DNA from: Methylotenera sp.
Lineage (GTDB): Bacteria; Pseudomonadota; Gammaproteobacteria; Burkholderiales; Methylophilaceae
NCBI GenBank assembly: GCA_030682715.1
Contig: JAUXNQ010000055.1
Span: forward strand, 1 to 64,000
Direction of reading: 5' to 3'
DNA length: 64,000 nucleotides
The position numbers were made by a program, and so were the translations under genes. Positions 1 through 8,440 of this stretch are shown piece after piece (within the stretch, counting starts at the first letter, position 1; every line of letters begins with the position of its first letter). The notes under the pieces were generated by a model. It was given only the letters and a program-made list of their open reading frames with translations. It did no database searches and was not told the DNA's origin.

Positions 1-129
1 TTGGTGGAGAACGCCTTCCTGCATCTCAAGCGCTGGCGTGGCATTGCAACGCGCTATGCAAAATGCACCTCTTCATTCCTCGCCGCTGTGCATATCCGTT
101 GCATTGCCTTATGGGCTAATATCTCGTGA
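1..129 (+). CDS. IS5-family transposase, C-terminal fragment (open at window start)
   Basis: Frame 1 reads LVENAFLHLKRWRGIATRYAKCTSSFLAAVHIRCIALWANIS*, matching the typical IS5-type C-terminus (VENAFxxLKRWRGIATRYAK). Confidence 0.8.
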   Translation: MVENAFLHLKRWRGIATRYAKCTSSFLAAVHIRCIALWANIS

Positions 130-512
130 CGATACTATCTAGCCATGTTTCATTATTTTATTTTTACAAAGCGCCACAGGTTTTTGAGTTTGAGCGTGAG
201 CTTGGAATTGCGCCGCGCATTAAAGACGTGTTGTGGCGCTATGGTATTGTGCATACTGCTGAGGATGTGAAAAGTGAGCAGGGGCGGGTGGTTGCAGTCT
301 CTTTTATCATCCCTTGGCAAGTAAAAGGCTCAGTATTTGTGACGCCTTTGCCTGATTCAAATGTATTGCATTTTTCATTAAAAAATATAGCAAAGCTAGG
401 TGAAATGGAGTTGGAAATGCCGTTTGATCAAGTAGATGCAACTTTTATGGATGAACTCTCTAAATTGTTGCTCGGTCAGGAAAACTCTTTTTGGAAGCTG
501 GCTAAATTCTAG
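126..512 (+). CDS. hypothetical protein, probably 5'-truncated by the IS
   Basis: ORF starts at a GTG overlapping the transposase stop; no recognisable domain. Confidence 0.5.
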   Translation: MTILSSHVSLFYFYKAPQVFEFERELGIAPRIKDVLWRYGIVHTAEDVKSEQGRVVAVSFIIPWQVKGSVFVTPLPDSNVLHFSLKNIAKLGEMELEMPFDQVDATFMDELSKLLLGQENSFWKLAKF

Positions 513-524
513 CAGAATAAAAAT

Positions 525-1409
525 ATGCACCTAAATATGAGCCGCCAATCAATCTTGATTGTCTTGGCGCTGTTTTGTACCTATTTTATTTGGGGCTCAA
601 CATACTTAGCCATTCGCTTTGGGATCGAGAGTTTCCCGCCGTTTTTGATGGGCGGTGTGCGCTTTACGGTCGCAGGCATAATTTTGTTTGTGGTGATGCG
701 CTATTTAGGTTCGGCAATGCCTTCCGCACGTGAATGGCTAGGCGCTAGTGTGGTTGGGTTGTTATTGCCTGCATTAGGTAATGGCACAGTGTGCTATGTA
801 CAACAAACTGTCTCTTCAAGCGTTGCTGCACTTTCTATTGCAACTGCACCTATTTGGATGGCAATTTTTTCCTCTATTTGGGGACATAAAATTACCCCTA
901 AAGAGTGGCTGGGTATCGCTATCGGTTTAGTGGGCATTGTATTGCTGAATTTAGGTGGTAGTTTTGACGGTGACTTTATGAGTGCATTTTTGCTGATATT
1001 TGCTGCCGCCAGTTGGTCATTTGGTTCAGTTTGGGGCAAGCATTTAGCTATGCCTAAAGGCTTGATGGGTGCTGCTTGTCAGATGCTTACGGGTGGATTG
1101 GCACTGATGATGGTGAGTGCTTACGCTGGCGAAACTTGGCCTGCCGAAATTTCTTCGAAGTCTTGGGGTGCTATGTTGTTTTTAATCGTATTAGGGTCGC
1201 TAGTCGCATACAGTGCATACCAATACTTGCTTAAAACAGTGCGCCCGTTAGTGGCTAGTAGCAATACTTTTGTAAACCCGATTGTGGCTTTTGCTGTTGG
1301 GGTATGGTTTGCCTCTGAGCATGTGACCATGGTTGAGATGGTCGCACTTGGTGTGATTTTAGTGGGTGTTTTTTTAGTACTTTCTGTAACGAATAATAAA
1401 GATATTTAA
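525..1409 (+). CDS. EamA/DMT family transporter
   Basis: About 10 hydrophobic segments; FIWGSTYLAIRFGIESFPP and duplicated EamA architecture. Confidence 0.9.
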   Translation: MHLNMSRQSILIVLALFCTYFIWGSTYLAIRFGIESFPPFLMGGVRFTVAGIILFVVMRYLGSAMPSAREWLGASVVGLLLPALGNGTVCYVQQTVSSSVAALSIATAPIWMAIFSSIWGHKITPKEWLGIAIGLVGIVLLNLGGSFDGDFMSAFLLIFAAASWSFGSVWGKHLAMPKGLMGAACQMLTGGLALMMVSAYAGETWPAEISSKSWGAMLFLIVLGSLVAYSAYQYLLKTVRPLVASSNTFVNPIVAFAVGVWFASEHVTMVEMVALGVILVGVFLVLSVTNNKDI

Positions 1410-1410
1410 G

Positions 1411-2100
1411 ATGAAACAAGACATAAACTCAAAACAAAATATAGCACTGTTTGATTTAGATAATACTTTGCTTGCAGGTGATAGTGATTATAACTGGGGT
1501 TTGTTTTTGATTAATGAGGGCCTACTAGATGGCAAAACACATCAGGCGCGTAATGATCAGTTTTACCAAGATTATAAAAACGGTAATTTAGATATTTATA
1601 AATTTCTTGAGTTTCAGTTGAAGCCATTAAGTGAGCATTCAAAAGCGTTTTTAGATACTCTACATTTGAAATATATGGAAAAGGTTATCCGCCCAATGAT
1701 GACCAAAAAAGCCCAAGATTTAGTAGATACGCATAAAGCAGCAGGCGACTTATGTGTTGTGATTACTGCAACCAATAGTTTTGTAACCAAGCCAATTGCA
1801 ACAGCGTACGGTATTGAGCATTTAATCGGCACAGACCCAGAAATGAAAGATGGTCAATACACAGGCGGTGTGCAAGGTGTGCCAAGTTTCCAAGAGGGCA
1901 AGGTGACGCGCATCGACGATTGGTTAAAAGCACGTGGTCAGCAATTAGGTGATTTTAGTAAGAGTTATTTTTATAGCGACTCACACAATGACTTGCCATT
2001 GATGAAATTGGTGACTAACCCAGTAGCGGTTGATGCAGACCCTACGCTTACAGCGTATGCGGAGCAAAACCAGTGGCCTCATATCAGTTTACGTAACTAG
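1411..2100 (+). CDS. HAD-IB family hydrolase (SerB-like phosphatase)
   Basis: ALFDLDNTLLAGDSD motif I; VITATNSF; YFYSDSHNDLPLM motif III. Confidence 0.9.
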   Translation: MKQDINSKQNIALFDLDNTLLAGDSDYNWGLFLINEGLLDGKTHQARNDQFYQDYKNGNLDIYKFLEFQLKPLSEHSKAFLDTLHLKYMEKVIRPMMTKKAQDLVDTHKAAGDLCVVITATNSFVTKPIATAYGIEHLIGTDPEMKDGQYTGGVQGVPSFQEGKVTRIDDWLKARGQQLGDFSKSYFYSDSHNDLPLMKLVTNPVAVDADPTLTAYAEQNQWPHISLRN

Positions 2101-2585
2101 ACCTACTGAATAGGGCTGGCGTGGGTGATTAACTGCCAGCCGTCAGCTATTTATATAGGGTATCCGTAATACGCGGTTGATTTAGCAATTTAATGATTAT
2201 GTGTTTATTCATGCTGAATCGTAATAAGCGGTTGATACCGAAAAAAATTGAGCATTAATTTTTATAACATAAATCGTGTTATGTGGTTGATGAAGAGATT
2301 GAAAATGGAAAATACATAGTGGAAAGTTAAAGTTATCGTAAAGTGGATGGCAGGCGTTCACACATTTATTAATTAAAGGGCTGCAAAGAATTTTTCTTGA
2401 TAGATGGCTTACTGTCAAGCACCGTAGTTCTTTGGCACCTTGTCGGATCGTGTTAATAGCGCAGATGCGAGAGCCTTAATCACTTTACCTACACTCAAAT
2501 AAAAAGTATACTGACCTGTATGTATACATTAGCTAATAAACTACCACGTATATATTGATAAACTTACCACTTAGGAGATTTAACT

Positions 2586-3119
2586 GTGAAAAATTTAATT
2601 TTGAAATCCCTTTTATTTCTCGGCATGATTGCTTTGCTTACCCCAGTTGCTTTTGCCAGGCCGAGTGCCAAAGTCATGGTGCTGGATTATCAGCTGAACG
2701 ACATGACGGATTTGCCGAATGCGCCGGAGGAACTGGAGCGCATCGCCTACCTTTCCTCTATCTACAAACAGCGGCTGGCAGATAACGGTGTTGAACTGGT
2801 GCCGGTGAACGAAGCCTTGAAGAATGCAGTGGCGAAAGAGTCCCCAACTTATCTTTTCGACAATGTGCCGAATGCGGCGAAGATGGCGGAGGATAGTGGT
2901 GCAGATTATCTGCTGATCGGCGTGGCGCTGAAACCGACTTATCTCTTTGTCTATCCGCGCATCCTGCTGGTGGATATCAGGACGGCGAAAGTGGTGATGG
3001 CGCGTGCCGCGCAGTTGGAAAGTTCATGGTCCGACCAGAACACGACGAAGCGCACGGCCGAGAAGCTGGCCGACATGGTTAGCGAAGAACTCAAAAAATT
3101 GGCCGTGCAGGCGAACTGA
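2586..3119 (+). CDS. secreted DUF2380/DUF3280-like protein (IS passenger)
   Basis: N-terminal signal peptide; KVMVLDYQLNDMTD...SGADYLLIGVALKPTYLFVYPRILLVDIRTAKVV. Family name is a recall-based guess. Confidence 0.6.
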   Translation: MKNLILKSLLFLGMIALLTPVAFARPSAKVMVLDYQLNDMTDLPNAPEELERIAYLSSIYKQRLADNGVELVPVNEALKNAVAKESPTYLFDNVPNAAKMAEDSGADYLLIGVALKPTYLFVYPRILLVDIRTAKVVMARAAQLESSWSDQNTTKRTAEKLADMVSEELKKLAVQAN

Positions 3120-3151
3120 TACATAACAGGTTAGATTCAAAACATTCGCAG

Positions 3152-3199
3152 GCATAGTTGTTATTATTTGTTTAGGGAATTGAATAATAACAACTATGC
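3152..3199. repeat. 17-bp perfect inverted repeat, 14-bp spacer
   Basis: gcatagttgttattatt (3152-3168) / aataataacaactatgc (3183-3199). Confidence 0.9.
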
Positions 3200-3230
3200 A
3201 TATAGTCAATGTACGCAACGTGGCAATCAT

Positions 3231-3785
3231 ATGAACATGCGCGAAAGGATACTTTCAACAGCGGCCAATCTTTTTGAGTTCAGAGGTATTCATGCTTCTG
3301 GTGTTGATACCATTGCTGCAGAAACTAGAATTTCTAAAGCGACACTTTACAAATATTTTCCAAGTAAAAATTTATTGATCGCAGCCTGCCTTAGGGATAA
3401 ATCTGATCGATTCTATGAGTGGTTGAACTCAAGGCTCAGTTCTAAAAATGCCAATTCACTAGAAATTCTTATTGAGTTATGCGAGCTTGTGGAGCAGTTG
3501 ATCATGACTCCAGAATTTCACGGCTTACCATTTCACATTGCCTCAGTAGAGTTCCCAGATCCAACTCATCCGATTAATCAATATTCAGCTGTTCTGGCTT
3601 TAGAGTTACAAGGCTACTTTTCAAAAATTGCAGCAGGAACAGGCGCTAAAGATCCAGAAGCGCTTGGGCAACAGTTGATGATTCTTTTTGAAGGTGCGGC
3701 ATTAGTCGAACGGCTAAGCCCAGGAATTGGTGCCGCAAAGCGCGCAAAAAATGCTGCGGTAACTCTAATACGAGCATCCATTTAA
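3231..3785 (+). CDS. TetR/AcrR family regulator (IS passenger)
   Basis: RERILSTAANLFEFRGIHASGVDTIAAETRISKATLYKYFPSKNLLIAACL HTH; start MNMRERIL chosen. Confidence 0.9.
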   Translation: MNMRERILSTAANLFEFRGIHASGVDTIAAETRISKATLYKYFPSKNLLIAACLRDKSDRFYEWLNSRLSSKNANSLEILIELCELVEQLIMTPEFHGLPFHIASVEFPDPTHPINQYSAVLALELQGYFSKIAAGTGAKDPEALGQQLMILFEGAALVERLSPGIGAAKRAKNAAVTLIRASI

Positions 3786-3884
3786 AATCATCGTTAATCA
3801 ACATTAACTGGGAATTTTAAAGCCATTGACTTTTGGTCAAATCAATCGATTATTTAGCTTCCTCAACATACAACAATAACAAAC

Positions 3885-5219
3885 ATGCCTGCAAACATAC
3901 TGAACTTAGTGGACTACACTGTAATTTCCGTGAATAACACTGACCATGATTATCATATTAAAGCTGAGACTAAATCTACGCCAATTCAATGCCCTACTTG
4001 TAATTCAAAAAGTATCGTTGGCTTTGGCCGCCGTGAGCAATTGATTAAAGACCTACCTATGCATGCTAGGCGCGTAGGGATTTACGTCAGCACAAGACGC
4101 ATGAAGTGCCGATCGTGTGCAAAAACTTTCAGTGAAACATTGCCAGATGTTGATGATAAACGTGCAATGACAAAACGCTTACTGGAATGGATCGGCAAGC
4201 AAGCTATTAAACGAACATTCACCAGCATTGCTGAAGAGGTCGGCATTACCGAAGGTACAGTTCGTGTTGTCTTTAATGACTACATCAACGTACTTGAGAA
4301 AACAGTTCGCTTTGAAACGCCTACATGGATGGGTATAGATGAAATCTACCTGATTAAACCCCGCGGCGTAATTACCAATATTCGCAATAACACGGCTGTA
4401 GAAATTCTCAAAGACCGCAACAAGAAAACGGTAGCTGATTACCTATATCGACTTAAAGACCGCGATGATGTGCAATACGTGGCAATGGACATGTGGAAGC
4501 CATACCGTGACGCGGTAGCCGATGTAATCCCACAAGCCAAGGTTGTGGTTGATAAGTTTCATGTAGTGCGCATGGCTAACGACTCAATGGAACGTGTCAG
4601 GAAATCAATGAAAGCTGATTTAACGCTAAAACAGAAGCGCGGCCTGATGCATGACAGATTTGTATTGCTACGTCGCCAACATGAACTTACTGACCAAGAG
4701 AGTTTTAACTTGGATGGTTGGGCTAAGAATTACCCGTTGCTAGGCGAGGCGTACAGGCTCAAGGAAGCGTTCTTTGGTATTTATGATGCCAAGACACAGC
4801 ACGATGCTATGCAACGCTATGAGGCGTGGCGCAAGAGCATTCCCACAGAGCTATATAGTTACTTTTTACCGATTATTACAGCGTGGTCAAATTGGCAACC
4901 GTGCATTATTGAATACTTCAATCATCCAGTGACCAATGCTTATACCGAATCGCTTAATAACTTAATTCGCGTGATGAATCGTTTAGGTCGTGGCTATAGT
5001 TTTGAAGCTTTAAGAGCTAAGATATTGTTTAGTGAAGGCGCACATAAAGTCATTCAGCCAAGACCTAAATTTGAACGTAGAGAGGAATCAGCAAGCATGA
5101 GTTATGCAATGTTTTCACTGGGAGATTCTCTGCCATCAACACGAACTACAGAAAAATCAAAAAACTATGGTGCTGATTTATCAACACTGGCACGTATGAT
5201 TGAACGTGGTGAGATTTAA
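3885..5219 (+). CDS. ISL3 family transposase
   Basis: N-terminal zinc ribbon (CPTCNSKSIVGFGRR...CRSC), DDE domain GIDEIYLI...VAMDMWKPYRDAV...NAYTESLNNLIR. Confidence 0.95.
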   Translation: MPANILNLVDYTVISVNNTDHDYHIKAETKSTPIQCPTCNSKSIVGFGRREQLIKDLPMHARRVGIYVSTRRMKCRSCAKTFSETLPDVDDKRAMTKRLLEWIGKQAIKRTFTSIAEEVGITEGTVRVVFNDYINVLEKTVRFETPTWMGIDEIYLIKPRGVITNIRNNTAVEILKDRNKKTVADYLYRLKDRDDVQYVAMDMWKPYRDAVADVIPQAKVVVDKFHVVRMANDSMERVRKSMKADLTLKQKRGLMHDRFVLLRRQHELTDQESFNLDGWAKNYPLLGEAYRLKEAFFGIYDAKTQHDAMQRYEAWRKSIPTELYSYFLPIITAWSNWQPCIIEYFNHPVTNAYTESLNNLIRVMNRLGRGYSFEALRAKILFSEGAHKVIQPRPKFERREESASMSYAMFSLGDSLPSTRTTEKSKNYGADLSTLARMIERGEI

Positions 5220-5321
5220 TGGGTTATCAACCACGTATTACGCATACCCTTTATATATAGCTAGGTTTTCTATATAGAAAGCACACATTTAAAGCTGCGC
5301 ACCAGTGCAGCTTAAACATAA

Positions 5322-6161
5322 TTAGTGGCCAAGAAGTATCTGTGAAACAAACTTACTGCCGATATAGGCGAGTACAAGTAATATGAAGCCTGCTAGCGTC
5401 CAGCGAATCGCTTTGAGTCCGCGCCATCCATATTGATATCTACCAAACAGCAAACCTGCATAAATAAACCAGCTGGCGATTGAAAAAATAGTTTTGTGGT
5501 TGAATTGCATTGGCTTGTGGAAAAGTGCTTCAGAAAACCACATGCCGCTCGCCAAAGTAATGGTGAGTAGAATCAACCCAAATCCAATCATTTTAAATAA
5601 TAGGCTTTCCATCACCATTAATGGTGGGAAGTTTGGCAGTTTAACCAATGTGGGTTTATGGTGCAGACTGCGCTCTGCTACTGCCATAAGTAAAGCATGA
5701 AGCGCAGCAAATGTGAACAAGCTATAAGCAATCATCGCTACCCAGATGTGTGCGATAAAAAGAGGGTTGCTTGATTCTGGAAGGAAATGTGTTTCAGTGA
5801 AAAATGCAGGCAACAGCGAGAACAATGCTGCTGGAGGCAGTACAAATGCCTGAAGGCTATAAAGTTGATGGTTGCGGTCTGTGACCCAGTACACCAAAAC
5901 AGTTAGCCATAGAATTGCGGAAATCGATTGATAGAACCCTAAATTGAATCCTGCCGAAAAAATACTCTGATGGAGCAGCCATCCGTGAATCAGTAAGCCT
6001 AAAGCAATCATCGTAGAATGTAGCTTCAGTGCATGGAGCCTGATGGAAGCATCGCTTTCTGGCGTTTTAGCCTCACGCCAAAAATCAATAGCAACTGCCA
6101 TGTAAATGAAAGCAACGATAAAATAGGGAATTAATTTCTGCATAGTGCAATTATGGCGCAA
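5322..6161 (-). CDS. ypjD: cytochrome c assembly / CcsA-YpjD-like inner membrane protein
   Basis: Multiple TM segments; adjacent and divergent to ffh, a common proteobacterial arrangement. Confidence 0.8.
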   Translation of the reverse strand: MRHNCTMQKLIPYFIVAFIYMAVAIDFWREAKTPESDASIRLHALKLHSTMIALGLLIHGWLLHQSIFSAGFNLGFYQSISAILWLTVLVYWVTDRNHQLYSLQAFVLPPAALFSLLPAFFTETHFLPESSNPLFIAHIWVAMIAYSLFTFAALHALLMAVAERSLHHKPTLVKLPNFPPLMVMESLLFKMIGFGLILLTITLASGMWFSEALFHKPMQFNHKTIFSIASWFIYAGLLFGRYQYGWRGLKAIRWTLAGFILLVLAYIGSKFVSQILLGH

Positions 6162-6370
6162 TTAAGCTGTAAATATAATAGCTGATTGTAATAAATATAG
6201 TGTTTGTGGCAAGTGGCTGAGTTTAAGTTTATAGCGCAGACATGTGTGTTGTACATGCTACCTTGTTAGCGAGCATTTACCTGCGCCTTTGATTTAAAAA
6301 ATGTATTGATAGGACTGACCTATCGCTTGATGTAAAATTAAACATTAGATTATTAGTAAGAGTATAAAAA

Positions 6371-7735
6371 ATGCTAGAAAATTTGACAGGGCGCCTGCAA
6401 GGCGTCATTAAAAATTTACGTGGACAAGCACGCTTAACTGAAGAAAATATTGCAGATGCAATGCGTGAAGTGCGTATGGCTTTGCTAGAAGCTGACGTTG
6501 CTTTGCCTGTAGTGAAAGATTTTATTGCTGCCGTTAAATTGCGTGCGCAAGGTAAAGAGGTTCTGCAAAGCTTAACCCCTGGTCAGGCTGTGATTGAGGT
6601 TGTGAATGATGAACTAACATCGCTCATGGGTAAAGCGAATGAGGGCTTGAATTTAGCAGCAGTGCCTCCTGCTATTATTTTGATGGCTGGTTTGCAGGGC
6701 TCAGGTAAAACCACCACTTCTGCAAAGCTGGCAAAATTATTAAAAGAGCAAAAAAAGAAAGTGTTGCTAGCCAGTGCAGATGTGTACAGGCCAGCAGCGA
6801 TTGAGCAACTTAAAACACTGGCGAAGCAGCTTGAGATTGAGTGTTTTGATAGTAACGCTAATCAAGCGCCGATTGACATTGCGACTGCAACCTTAGATTT
6901 CGCAAAGCGCGGCTATTATGATGTGGTGATTTTCGATACGGCGGGTCGTTTAGGTATCGACGAAGCAATGATGGCAGAAATTAAAGCATTGCATGCGTTC
7001 TTAAGCCCGATTGAAACCTTGTTCGTGGTCGATGCGATGCAGGGGCAAGATGCCATTAATACGGCAAAAGCGTTTGGCGATACTTTACCATTGACGGGTG
7101 TCATTCTAACGAAGTTAGATGGTGATTCGCGTGGTGGTGCAGCGTTGTCAGTGCGGCATGTGACTGGTAAGCCAATTAAATATATTGGTGTTAGTGAAAA
7201 AGTGGACGGTCTTGAGCCATTTTACCCAGATCGTATGGCATCACGTATTCTTGGCATGGGCGATGTGCTTGGCTTAATTGAACAAGCGCATAGAAATGTT
7301 GATTTAGCCGAAGCCCAGAAACTGGCTGATAAGGTTAAATCTGGTAAGAACTTTGATTTAGATGATTTTAAAGCGCAAATGTCACAAATGCGCAAAATGG
7401 GTGGCATGGGCGCATTGATGGACAAAATGCCGTCACAGATTGCAGGCATGGCGGCTAAAGTAAACCCAGAAGATGCTGACAAAAGCATCCGCCGTATTGA
7501 GGGTATTATTAATAGCATGACCCCGCTTGAGCGCCGTAAACCTGAAGTGATTAAAGCAACACGTAAGAAACGTATTGCAGATGGTTCTGGCGTGCAAGTG
7601 CAAGAAGTGAACCGCTTATTGAAGCAGTTTGAAGAAACGCAAAAAATGATGAAGATGTTTAGTAAAGGTGGCATGGCGAAAATGATGCGCAGCATGGGTG
7701 GCCTGATGGGCGGTAAACTTCCAGGGATGCGCTAG
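6371..7735 (+). CDS. ffh: signal recognition particle protein Ffh
   Basis: GLQGSGKTTTSAKLAK, DTAGRLGID, TKLDGDSRGGAALS, C-terminal M domain. Confidence 0.98.
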   Translation: MLENLTGRLQGVIKNLRGQARLTEENIADAMREVRMALLEADVALPVVKDFIAAVKLRAQGKEVLQSLTPGQAVIEVVNDELTSLMGKANEGLNLAAVPPAIILMAGLQGSGKTTTSAKLAKLLKEQKKKVLLASADVYRPAAIEQLKTLAKQLEIECFDSNANQAPIDIATATLDFAKRGYYDVVIFDTAGRLGIDEAMMAEIKALHAFLSPIETLFVVDAMQGQDAINTAKAFGDTLPLTGVILTKLDGDSRGGAALSVRHVTGKPIKYIGVSEKVDGLEPFYPDRMASRILGMGDVLGLIEQAHRNVDLAEAQKLADKVKSGKNFDLDDFKAQMSQMRKMGGMGALMDKMPSQIAGMAAKVNPEDADKSIRRIEGIINSMTPLERRKPEVIKATRKKRIADGSGVQVQEVNRLLKQFEETQKMMKMFSKGGMAKMMRSMGGLMGGKLPGMR

Positions 7736-7966
7736 AGTCCCAGAGTCTGAGTAGAGTCCTGAATTTTGAGTAGTGTGCTGTATTGTGTGATGGAATCATG
7801 AATAGATGCTTTTTGGTTAAGTCTTGTTAAAACAGTCTCTTACAGAAAATAGTGAAAATTTTTACAAAATAATTAAATTATTTGCACATTTGTGATTGAC
7901 CAACTCAATAGTTTCTAGCATAATTGCGCCCTTTCCTGAGTGACACAAATTACTTGAGAAATAAAT

Positions 7967-8042
7967 GGGGTGTTAGCTCAGCTGGTAGAGCAGCGGACTT
8001 TTAATCCGTTTGTCGTGGGTTCGATCCCCGCACGCCCTACCA
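7967..8042 (+). tRNA. tRNA-Lys (UUU)
   Basis: GGGGTGT...GCTC/GAGC...GCGGACTTTTAATCCGT...GTGGGTTCGATCCCCGC ACGCCCTACCA; CCA encoded. Confidence 0.95.
7997..8033 (+). repeat. att core copy 1 (inside tRNA-Lys)
   Basis: acttttaatccgtttgtcgtgggttcgatccccgcac, identical to 61227-61263. Confidence 0.92.
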
Positions 8043-8127
8043 ATACCTTGTTTTAGATAATCCTAAAACATCCAAGAAGCCAGCCTAAGTGCTGGTTTTT
8101 TATTGCCTATTGTAACGCGCCGCGCGT

Positions 8128-8193
8128 TTTGGCACTAATTTTCATTTGATTTGGCACTGAATAATTCCGCGAATTTACGGTTGATTTGGCACT
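8128..8193. promoter_or_regulatory. three transposase end-binding-like sites (phage right end)
   Basis: TTTGGCACT at 8128-8136, 8150-8158, 8185-8193. Confidence 0.8.
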
Positions 8194-8374
8194 AAGTAGA
8201 TATAAGCGAATCCGTTAACTACCAATCAGATTCATATCCATTTAACGGATGGATTACCAGTTTAAATTCTGTGCTCGTTCTAAAACTCACAATTAGAACT
8301 ACAATGATTTTTAAATCATCTCCTTGTCGTCCACTATAGAGGTCAAGGAGGTTCGCATGAAGATAATATAGATA

Positions 8375-8410
8375 GGCCCCAGTAAAGCAGTTGTTTGCTT
8401 TGCTGGGGCC
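8375..8410. terminator. strong hairpin, probable terminator
   Basis: ggccccagtaaagca / tgctttgctggggcc, 14 of 15 bp paired, downstream of dam. Confidence 0.75.
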
Positions 8411-8440
8411 GTTATCATATGGTTGGCTTCAACAATATGA

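Larger units (their letters stand above)
2158..5249 (+). mobile_element. ISL3-family insertion sequence with passenger genes
   Basis: IRL gggtatccgtaatacgcggttgat (2158-2181) versus IRR reverse complement gggtatgcgtaatacgtggttgat (5249-5226), 22/24 matches; 8-bp direct repeats TTTATATA at 2150-2157 and 5250-5257; ISL3 transposase inside. Confidence 0.93.

Noticed and set aside
2209-2418. 69-aa minus-strand ORF at the ISL3 left end
   Set aside because: Overlaps the 55-bp-phased repeat array; no recognisable protein features.
7222-7695. 157-aa antisense ORF over ffh
   Set aside because: Opposite strand of the strongly conserved ffh coding region; composition artefact. The same applies to most antisense ORFs in the track (e.g. 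794-1039, 12018-12413, 15922-16560).
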